Source: an uncultured Opitutia bacterium
Lineage (GTDB): Bacteria > Verrucomicrobiota > Verrucomicrobiia > Opitutales > UBA953
Direction: 5' to 3'
DNA length: 7,360 nt
Assembly: GCA_937874455.1 (NCBI GenBank)
Contig: CALNBE010000126.1
Location: forward strand, 1 to 7,360
The notes under the pieces are model-generated. The model saw only the letters and a program-made list of their open reading frames with translations. It had not been told where the DNA came from and ran no database searches. The stretch's first letter is position 1. The number at the start of each line of letters is the position of its first letter. Below, piece after piece: positions 1 to 6,321 of this stretch. A program made the position numbers and the translations under genes.

Positions 1-669
1 CCACTGACGGTGGTGGAGGTGTTGAGCAGTGCGATGGGCGGGAACCGGACGACTAGTTGGTGTGCCAGCCGGGTGAATTTTTCGGGGAACGAGCGAGTGG
101 GGACGGAGATGCACTATAGCGAGCACCCACAATTCAACAGCCTGCAAGTCGTCCGGGATCGCCCTAACGGATTGAGGCAGGTGCGAACGTACGCGGGGAG
201 CGAGTTGAGTACGGTATATGATTCCTTTGAGGAAAAAATCTATGGCTTTCTTGATGTGTACAATGGGGGAGCACGGCTTTCACGGAGTTGCCTTTGGGGC
301 AACAAGCCTGTGGCCGATTCGGTGGGCTACCAATACCTTGCTGGAAACCATGGTCGTCAGGCGGTCACCCGGATTGGAGCGGGAATCTTTTTCCCGACAA
401 ATGCCAGCGGGCCTTTCGTGATCGAGGGGATATCTCCCGACGGGCCGGCGGCTCAGGCGGGATTGCTTCCCGGCGACACAGTGCTGGCGATTGGCGGGAA
501 GATGCTGACGGCGTTGGACGATGTCCACGCATACGTGCGACTGCTGCAAGGGGCGGAAGGGACGGCGGTGGAAATCCAGTTTCTCCGGGACGGGGAAAAT
601 GCGCCGCGTACAGTGACGGTGACACGCGGCCCTTTCCGCATGGTGCAACTGGAGCCGGCGGCGGAGTAA
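1..669 (+). CDS. PDZ-domain protein, C-terminal part (5' end outside window)
   Basis: The frame is open from the first base of the window (codons CCA CTG ACG GTG ...) to TAA at 667-669, giving 222 visible residues. The true start therefore lies upstream, and the GTG at 10 is only an internal codon. Roughly the last 90 residues (about 122-212) form a PDZ domain: a GAGIFF carboxylate-loop-like stretch, then VIEGISPDGPAAQAGLLPGD and TVLAIGG, then a helix with DDVHAYVRLL and a closing strand. Such domains bind C-terminal peptides and in bacteria usually sit in envelope proteases or their adaptors. The part before it (residues 1-120) matches no family I recognise, and no serine-protease GNSGG motif is visible. 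It could be the end of a larger PDZ-containing secreted protein or an aspartic-type (retropepsin-like) protein. It ends 9 bases from the stop of the convergent minus-strand gene. PDZ is confident; overall function is not. Confidence 0.85.
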   Translation, partial: PLTVVEVLSSAMGGNRTTSWCASRVNFSGNERVGTEMHYSEHPQFNSLQVVRDRPNGLRQVRTYAGSELSTVYDSFEEKIYGFLDVYNGGARLSRSCLWGNKPVADSVGYQYLAGNHGRQAVTRIGAGIFFPTNASGPFVIEGISPDGPAAQAGLLPGDTVLAIGGKMLTALDDVHAYVRLLQGAEGTAVEIQFLRDGENAPRTVTVTRGPFRMVQLEPAAE

Positions 670-687
670 AAAACGGCCTCAGTCGGC

Positions 688-3357
688 GGAGGAAATTTTG
701 ATTTGGCGACCGTCGCGGAGGAAAATCGTGGCGGCAACACGTGGCGGGTCGGGTTGTAAAATGTGCAGCTCGAAGCCAGCGTGTTGCTCGCCCCAGCGGT
801 GCGGGATGCTTTGGGCAGGTTTCTGGTCTGCGGAGTAGGTGACTGATTCGACTTGGGAGAGAAGTTTCTCCGGGCCGCGGAGGAAAATGATCCACTCGCT
901 GGATTTGGCGCCGGCGGGCTGATGCGGGTGGCGCTGAATTTGCACAGTGAGATTTTCGCCAGGAGCGTTTTCCGTTGCGAAGGCGTGGCCGGGAATTTTC
1001 AGCACTTCCTGTGGCTGGGTGTTGTATTGAAATTCCTTGAGGCGATGCGGGCCGGTGGGAAATATTCCGCGTCCCGTGTGGCTGGGTGTGGCGGGCAAGC
1101 GATAGATGGAAACGCGACTGAAAGGGTCGGCGGGATTATCCGGCTCGGCGACAAAATCGGGATTGAGGTAAAAGGCGCGCCGTTGCTCAACCGGGCCAGT
1201 GACGTGAAAATCCACCTCCCATTTTCCTTCGCCCCAGTAGCGAATGTCTTGGGTAAGTCCGAGCGGATCGTTGGCGGTGAGCGCGCGGGAGAGTGTCTCG
1301 CGGGAGCCGTTTTTGAAAAGCAGCTCGGCGGTGACGGTGGTGAGCTGGGGCAAAGGAAATTCGACGCCGAAGTTGGCGTAGCCCCGGGCATCGCGCCAAG
1401 AGACTCGTTCGCTGTGATCGGTGGTGCGGTAGGTGACTTCTTGAATGTCGCGCAGCTTGGATTCCCAGCCGACGAGGGCGAGGACTGGGGTGGTTTTTCC
1501 CTCCGCTTGCACGGTGCGCCAGCGGTGGATTTGCAAAGGAAGTGCTGGGCGCGCGGTGGCGGCACGGGCCTCGTTTTCGAGGATTAGTTGTGTGCCGTCG
1601 GTGAGGGCGATGTTGGCGCAAATGGTGTTTGGTTCGCGGAGTAAAACATGGGAAGTCTGGCCGGGTTTTCCTTCGAGATTCCAAGGCTTGGCGGTGCCGC
1701 TGCGTCCAGTCAGCGTGTATTGAACGGTGCTGGTAGGAGAAATTTCCTCCGCGCTTCCTGCGATGGAAAGTTCGGCGAGCCATTGCGGGGCGTTGGAGGA
1801 ATCGTAGCCCCAGAAGATTTCGCGGACGCGCAATTTTTTGTCCGGCTGATCCCCTTGGTTTTTTCCGGGAACGGCGCTGCGGCGAACAATTTCCTCCAAG
1901 CCGTCGGCGAAAAGAATGCGGGCTTCGAGTTCGGTGCCGGGATCAATGGCGGCATCGATGGCAGTCTGTCCGCCCCAGAAGAGAAGTCCGCTATCGATGG
2001 TGACGCGCTCCCGGCGCTCGCGGAGGAAATAGCGGTAATCGGCGGCGACGATCTTGGCGAGGTCGGCCTCGGTGCCGATGGGTCGGGCGGAGAAACTGTG
2101 GGAAAATTCGGTGAAAGTGTGATTGCGAATATCGGGTTCCTCCGAGACGGCGAGTGCGAGGCCGAGCGCATCGTTGGCGGCGGAGACTGGAGTGTGCGGA
2201 AGGCTGAGTGTGCGCTCGATTCCTCCGGCTGTGCGGTAGCGGACATCGACCGTGCGTGGGCCGCCGGAGTGGAGTGTCCAAGCGAAGCCTTGGGCGGAGT
2301 TGTTGGCGGCGGGATGCCAAGCGTCGTCGTCTTTTACTCCGCGAAAAAAAACATCGCGCAGGCCAGCAACTTCGTTCCGATCACCAATCAGTTTCCAAGT
2401 TGTGACCCATAGCGGCTGTCCATTAACACGGCCATAATAACGGTCTGTGGCGAGTAATTCGATGCGTTCGGGGTGGAGGAATTTGGATTTGGGGCCAAGC
2501 TCGATCCAGCGTTCGGTGGAAACAGAAGGGCGTCCATCGTTGAAGTGGATGGTGGCCTTGGCGCGAAAGTCGCGGTGGCTGCTGCCGGTGGTGTAGAAGT
2601 CGCGATAGACTTGTCCCTCGTCGCGCACCGGCATGGCGAGCCAAGGGTCGAGCTCGTAGGTGACTTTTTGGATGGCTAGATCCCAGGCGCGTGGGCGGTC
2701 GAGGGTGAGCGTCCAGCCGTAGAGAGTGTTGCCTTGGGCGTCGGTGCTCATTTCGCGGGCTTCGACCTCGATGAAGGGAAAATCGCGCACGGGATGATCC
2801 AGGACGGGTTGGTAAGCCAGGCGCTTAATGCCGCCGTCCTTGTAATGAATTTCCGCCGCGATCGGGTGAGGTGCGTCGGTGAGGCCGATGGAGCGCTCTG
2901 TTTCGGGAGTGCCGTTGAATCCGCCAAGATGCTGGTGAGGATTGCGAAGGTTCATTTTGCCGACATTCCAGCGGACTTCTCGAACGCTACCCTGATCGTG
3001 GAGCGGAAGGTCAAGCGTGGCTTCCCACCAAAAGAGCGGGCGGCCATCGGCGAGTTTGCCGTGATAGGTGTTTTTGAAAACGACCTCGGCGGTGCGAGAA
3101 TCGACATTGGGGTTGGGGCCGGGAATGCTTCCTTCGAGGTGGCGGCGGGAGCCATCGGCGAGGGTGGCGGTGCCTTGCAAGCGAAGCGGGTTGGCGGCGG
3201 TGGCTCCGATTAACCGGAAGTGATTGGAGGCGTCGTCGGTGACAAACGAGCGGGCTTGGTTTTGCTCGTCGGTCCAGCGCCATTCGATGCTTGTGACTTG
3301 GGCAAGCGCGGCGCGTTGACCGCCGAGAGTGGCGGAGAAGACGTAGCGGTGGCGGCG
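688..3357 (-). repeat. About nine tandem pYEATS-like beta-sandwich modules (protein-level repeat)
   Basis: Each module is about 75-90 residues. It has an early aromatic-rich strand, a V-x-Y strand, a variable loop, then an A-x-I-x-F-x-DG hairpin ending in a hydrophobic strand. In frame-corrected numbering the modules lie near 312-388, 414-498, 518-599, 624-702, 721-808, 834-910, 932-1004, 1021-1111 and 1127-1201. The V-x-Y strand reads IQKVTYEL, IQEVTYRT, VESVTYSA and STVQYTL in modules 3, 7, 9 and 6. The turn is DG in modules 1, 2, 3, 5, 6 and 9, NG in 7 and GG in 4. Module 8 is degenerate and is the weakest call. The copies are diverged, with no DNA-level tandem repeat, so the array is old. 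Module 3, ending with ATIHFNDG and WIEL, is the best match to the pYEATS consensus as I remember it. pYEATS is a family assignment from memory of the pattern; another immunoglobulin-like fold is the alternative. Confidence 0.65.
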
Positions 3358-3697
3358 GGAGGATTCGTCGTAGCCGACGAGATCGGAGAAGCCTTTGGGC
3401 GCGAGGGTGGCGAGATCGGGCGGCGCGAGACGGGGTTTTCCATCGGGGCCGGTTTCGATTTTTTCCTCCACGTCGAGAAGGGTGACGGCCCAGTTGCAGA
3501 AGACCTCGCCGTCGGCGGTGACGCGGATCTCGTCGAACAAATCGTAGTGAATCCAGCAATAGCCGCGGTCGCCCCAGCGGGTGCCCCAGGAATTTTGAAC
3601 GAGGAAGGCGGATTTGCGGTCATCGTAGCCGACGATCGCCATGGCATGCTTGCCGTGAGGCTGGTTGGCTTCCTTTGCGGAAAAGTTCGGTGGTGTA

Positions 3698-3702
3698 GGG
3701 GG
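3698..3702 (-). other. Frameshift site in the peptidase gene (C5 run on the coding strand)
   Basis: On the minus strand the signal-peptide frame reads AAA TTC TCC CCC TAC and would run on to a stop at 3622-3620, giving an arginine-rich, unlikely tail. One base further on, the frame reads CCT ACA CCA CCG AAC and leads into the His and Asn parts of the peptidase. Removing one C from the five joins GKFSP to TPPNFSAKEANQPHGKHAM without a break. Both frames are open around the run, so the shift could lie some codons to either side; the homopolymer is the simplest place. The CCC-T context would also allow a +1 slip of tRNA-Pro. Confidence 0.8.
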
Positions 3703-4296
3703 AGAATTTGCCGGAGAAGAAGGTCGGGTTGACGTGGGCGCCGAAGATGACGATCTGGCGGCGTTGGAGGGCGCGGCGAATGTCTTTACCGGAGCGGAGT
3801 AAACGCCCGTCCTGAACGGGGTAGAGCTTGGCCTCTTCTAGTGCGGCGGGAGAAGGTGCGCCGAGGAAATCGCCGGGACGGTAGGGGGCCGTGGCGAGAG
3901 TGGCGGCGCCTTTTTCGTGCATGAGCCGGATGGCGTCGATGAAGACGGAACCCTCGTCCTTGCCCTGATTGATCTGGTTGTAAACGAAGCGCGGGGAAAA
4001 AATCCGGTCGGGCGTGCGCGGGTAGCGCCAACCCTGGTCGCGGGCTTCGAGGTAGGTTTTGCCGACGTAGGCGATGGCCCAAGCGGTGCAGTCATTCATC
4101 TTTTGTTCGCCGGGCGGCGGTAGCCAGGGGCGTAGATCGACGACACTTTCCTCCACCAGCGGGATGGAGTCGGGGGAAATTTTTTCGAGCGAAGAGAGCG
4201 CGGCGGCACTTGGAGCGACGCTGCCGGTTTGGGCGGAGGAAATCGCGGAGCCGAGGAGAAAAACGAGCAGCGTGAGGGAGATGGAGCGCATGGCAG

Positions 4297-4771
4297 TCAG
4301 GACGTTTGTTCTAGAGGCAAGAGATCGGGCGGGACGGCTTGGGCGGTAAAGCGGCGCGGGTGGTTTTTCCTGAAATATGGCAGGAGAAGCGGGAGCATGA
4401 TGAGGATGATTAGGATTTTAATCCATGTTCCGAAAAGACCCAGCAGAGCGGTGCCGGCGACAATTAGGGCGATGGCCATCACGCCAAAGCCGAAGGTGCA
4501 GGCGAGGATGTTGATCGCGTATTGGGCGGGGGAAATGCCTCCGGTGAAAGTGGCCTTGGGATTGGCCGTTGTGTAGTTGGATGCGGCAGCGGTAGCGGTG
4601 CCGATCCATGCGGGTGGGAGAGAGGCGAAGCGGGATGTTGGTGATGCTGGCAAAGGGATATTCGCAGGGCGGCACCCCGTCCGCTTTTCCGCAAAACGTG
4701 GAGGGTGTGAGGTGCCAGCAGGTTTCCTTTTCGAGGATGCTGGTGCGGACAAGGTGCAGTGGCGGTGGCAC
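4297..4771 (-). pseudogene. Small membrane protein with two C-terminal spans, apparently frameshifted
   Basis: I do not recognise this gene. From a GTG at 4771, 24 bases after the previous stop, the frame reads a plausible N-terminal half with ILEKETCWHLTPSTFCGKA, PPCEYPFASITNIPLRLSP and three cysteines. That frame then degrades into arginine- and histidine-rich text, while the next frame continues with AWIGTATAAASNYTTANPKA, ATFTGGISPAQYAINILACT and two hydrophobic spans (one ending ALIVAG, one IKILIILIMLPLLLPYF), a basic RKNHPRR segment and a stop at 4297. The span is 475 bases, one more than a multiple of three. Dropping one C of the CCC at 4618-4616 gives a continuous 157-residue protein. 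The junction was placed where the purine-first codon pattern changes frame. No signal peptide or Shine-Dalgarno is visible and the start is uncertain. It ends 5 bases before the peptidase start, so the two are probably co-translated. The membrane half is likely real; the N-terminal half is less sure. Confidence 0.5.
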
Positions 4772-4795
4772 GGTTGTTGGGCGCGGTTGCGTGGA

Positions 4796-5401
4796 TTAGT
4801 TTGCGGTGCGTCGGGCTGGGTACTGGCGGATGATTTTTTCGGCTTCGGGAGTGACGGGAATTTTCCATTCTTGGGCGAGCCGGTGGGCGAATTCCCAGTC
4901 GCGGATGTTAACGCTTCGTCCATCAGCGCATTCGATTTTGGGGTATTGACGGATGATGCCGCGCCCACTGCGGATTTCGAGCGAGTCGAGGCGGACGACT
5001 TCGGAGCGGTCAAAGGTGCGGAAGTAAAAGCCGTGAGTGCGAATCTGGGCAGAGTCGCTTGTGGCGTAGAGGCGAAAGGAGGCAGTGCTCCAAGTGATCG
5101 CTCCGGCGATGAGGGCGAGGATGAGGCAGACTGAGAGATAAAGGCCGTTGAGTGCGGAGTCTTTTCCTCGGGCGAGCGCGGCACCGATCAGGGCGGTGGC
5201 GGCGAGAATGCCGGGGACAATCAAGGTGTCGGTGGTATGCGCGACGACGATGGAAAACGGGGCGGTTTGCCAAGATTCCCAGAGAATACTGGAAGGGAGC
5301 CAGTCGAGTTGGAAAAACGAAATCAGCCCTAGAGCGATCGGCCAAATAAGTAGGCGAAGGTCGCACCAGCGGGAGTTTTTCAGGGCGCGGAGGAAATGCA
5401 T
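4796..5401 (-). CDS. Three-span membrane protein with C-terminal soluble, possibly PH-like, domain
   Basis: A 201-residue protein. Hydrophobic spans lie at about 17-33 (LLIWPIALGLISFF), 57-77 (DTLIVPGILAATALIGAAL) and 86-106 (GLYLSVCLILALIAGAITW). A soluble C-terminal part follows (about 108-195), rich in alternating strands: SFRLYATSDSAQIRTHGFYF, then a run with SEVVRLDSLEIRSGRG, then IECADGRSVNIRDWEFAHRL with a final helix. A few membrane spans before a small beta domain of this kind is typical of bacterial PH (bPH/DUF304-like) proteins, but I see no diagnostic motif, so that is a guess from architecture. The hexapeptide IIRQYP occurs twice (149-154 and 190-195). The start at 5401 lies 18 bases after the stop of the DUF6498-like gene and gives a basic N-terminus before the first span. 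The preceding bases are TTTCCCTCCGCCA, which is not a Shine-Dalgarno sequence. Probably a middle gene of the operon. Confidence 0.8.
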   Translation of the reverse strand: MHFLRALKNSRWCDLRLLIWPIALGLISFFQLDWLPSSILWESWQTAPFSIVVAHTTDTLIVPGILAATALIGAALARGKDSALNGLYLSVCLILALIAGAITWSTASFRLYATSDSAQIRTHGFYFRTFDRSEVVRLDSLEIRSGRGIIRQYPKIECADGRSVNIRDWEFAHRLAQEWKIPVTPEAEKIIRQYPARRTAN

Positions 5402-5419
5402 TGGCGGAGGGAAATCGGC

Positions 5420-6085
5420 TCAGGTAGCAAGCGTGGCGGCTGGGCGGATTTTTCTCCACGTACTCCAAGGGAAAAAATAGACCGCATAAACCACGGCGTA
5501 GATCAGGAAAGCCGGGGCGCCGGAGGAGCTGGCACCGGCGAAGAAAAAAATGAGCAGGTGGAGGCGGATGACATTTTTGTAGGGCGCGCTGAGACTGTTT
5601 TCGAGCTTCTCCGAAGTGGTGGTGCCGGAGAATAATTTCCTCCGCTCGGCGACCAGCGCGAGCGGGATGAACCACCAGCCCGTTTTGATGACTTGCCCGT
5701 AGTCGGCGAGGGACGGCACGGGTTCTCCCTGCGGGGATTCGCCGCCGTGGATGGGGAAAAACAAGTTGAGGAAAATGGAGTGTCCCCAGTGAAATCCGCC
5801 GAAGTGGACGGTGAAGAAGGCGAGGAGGAAAACTCCGCCGAACAAGGCTAGGACGGGCGCGGCGGCACGGGCTTTCCCTGCGGGAATTTCCTTTGCCAGT
5901 GCGTTGGTGCCGCTGAGCACCATGCGAACGATGGTCAGTACAATGGTCAGATAGCCGATGGTGAGACTGGAGAGCCAGAGGCTCCAGACCAGCCCGGTGG
6001 TGTCCCATCCGGTGAGGGCGGCAGCCACGAGTCCGAGGGCGAAGGCGAGCAGTTCGGGCCAGAAGCGGCGGGAGTGCGAAGGCAT
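5420..6085 (-). CDS. DUF6498-like polytopic membrane protein
   Basis: A 221-residue integral membrane protein. Likely spans are about 11-27, 31-53, 77-95, 99-112, 132-146, 175-188 and 190-207. The signature is FFTVHFGGFHWGHSIF at 90-105, preceded by a TGWDTTGLVWSLWLSSLTIG segment at 25-44. That is the arrangement I associate with the DUF6498 family (a WxxxxxxG segment followed by a vHyGgF-gHgiF motif); the biochemical role of that family is unknown to me. The conserved His residues at 94, 99 and 102 near a membrane face could bind metal or haem, but this is inference. The open frame extends upstream beyond the ATG at 6085, but that extension is proline- and arginine-rich shadow sequence, partly overlapping the Sel1 gene in another frame, so the ATG giving MPSHSRRFWP is preferred. 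No Shine-Dalgarno is seen. It is the first gene of the tightly spaced run ending at 679. Confidence 0.8.
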   Translation of the reverse strand: MPSHSRRFWPELLAFALGLVAAALTGWDTTGLVWSLWLSSLTIGYLTIVLTIVRMVLSGTNALAKEIPAGKARAAAPVLALFGGVFLLAFFTVHFGGFHWGHSIFLNLFFPIHGGESPQGEPVPSLADYGQVIKTGWWFIPLALVAERRKLFSGTTTSEKLENSLSAPYKNVIRLHLLIFFFAGASSSGAPAFLIYAVVYAVYFFPWSTWRKIRPAATLAT

Positions 6086-6321
6086 GGGTGTTGGCGAAGT
6101 TGTTTTTAGGAGAAAATGCTCAAAAAGGCGGGGATGTGGCAACCGGTTTGGCCCTTTTGCCAGACGGGGCGGATGTGAAAGACCGAGCACGGCACAGGTC
6201 TTCCAGCAAAGTGGTGCGCCATGCTTTTTGCGGACCCCAAATGAAAAGATTTCGCATGACAGACGGAGGGCGAGTCGTTGTCTGGCTGGGCGGGTTGGAG
6301 GGAATGGTGAATTTCCTCCGC
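6086..6321. other. Intergenic gap upstream of the four-gene run; no convincing gene
   Basis: This 236-base stretch separates the Sel1 gene from the DUF6498-like gene and is the natural place for the promoter of the downstream run. I see no clear -35/-10 pair. It holds the hairpin near 6297-6319, a second weak inverted repeat (GGCAA ... TTGCC, 6138-6161), and on the minus strand a 45-codon frame from ATG 6257 to TGA 6120 beginning MRNLFIWGPQKAWRTTLLED. Its first half has a protein-like codon pattern and the second half does not. It lacks a ribosome site and family resemblance, so I do not call it a gene. Confidence 0.5.
6297..6319 (-). other. Hairpin 2 bases after the stop of the Asp-box/Sel1 gene
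   Basis: On the minus strand GGAGGAAAT, loop TCACC, ATTCCCTCC can form a nine-position stem with one A-C mismatch, right after the TAA at 6324-6322. No T-tract follows, so it is not a standard intrinsic terminator. It could protect the mRNA end, attenuate read-through into the DUF6498-like gene, or be chance. One arm is a copy of the over-represented GCGGAGGAAAT word. Confidence 0.4.

Larger units (their letters stand above)
679..4291 (-). pseudogene. Exported papain-like (C1) cysteine peptidase with tandem pYEATS-like modules, split by a one-base frameshift
   Basis: Two overlapping frames form one protein of 1203 residues once a single extra C (in the minus-strand CCCCC at 3702-3698) is removed. 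Residues 1-20 are a signal peptide (MRSIS, then a hydrophobic core, cleavage likely after ISSA), so the product is exported. The peptidase domain spans about 50-275: catalytic Cys68 in NDCTAWAIAY, probable oxyanion Gln63, His215 in GKHAMAIVGYDD, and Asn233 in QNSWG, followed by the family-typical WGDRGYCWIHYD. Gln to Cys is one residue shorter than in papain. From about residue 312 to the end there are nine beta-sandwich modules resembling prokaryotic YEATS domains. The ATG at 4291 gives the signal peptide; no Shine-Dalgarno precedes it. It starts 5 bases after the previous stop, so it is likely last in an operon. As written, translation would end early (frame-1 stop at 3622-3620), separating Cys from His and Asn. 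Sequencing error, a genuine mutation or recoding are all possible. Domain calls are strong; the substrate is unknown. Confidence 0.85.
686..6321. repeat. Dispersed over-represented word GCGGAGGAAA(A/T)
   Basis: Read directly from the sequence, GCGGAGGAAA occurs on the plus strand at 686, 715, 877, 2020, 4233 and 5387, and as its reverse complement TTTCCTCCGC within 1741-1752, 5634-5645 and 6310-6321. The core GGAGGAAA or TTTCCTCC occurs five more times (1890, 3462, 4147, 5824, 6326). A random ten-base word would be expected about 0.01 times in this length counting both strands, so nine copies cannot be chance alone, though base composition raises the expectation. Copies lie in different genes, reading frames and orientations and encode different peptides (FLRDG, AEEIS, ISSAD), so protein repeats do not explain them. 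The role is unknown. Confidence 0.7.

Noticed and set aside
668..687. Possible intrinsic terminator between the convergent genes (GCC ... GGC followed by six Ts on the minus strand)
   Set aside because: The stem is only 3 base pairs and overlaps the stop codon; the T run alone is not enough to call it.
679..3642. Treating the 987-residue frame as a separate complete gene
   Set aside because: It begins in the middle of a C1 peptidase domain just after the catalytic His, has no signal peptide or ribosome site, and the missing half lies immediately upstream one base out of frame.
853..3732. Series of long open frames on the plus strand opposite the protease gene (for example 853-1587, 1648-2412, 2734-3213, 3220-3732), all in one antisense phase
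   Set aside because: They lie antisense to a gene with clear domains, share one phase as expected when GC-rich third positions suppress stops on the opposite strand, and have glycine/alanine-rich low-complexity translations without a family pattern.
4577..5134. 185-codon plus-strand frame opposite the three-span membrane gene
   Set aside because: Same antisense effect; no ribosome site, membrane span or recognisable motif, while the minus strand encodes a convincing membrane protein.
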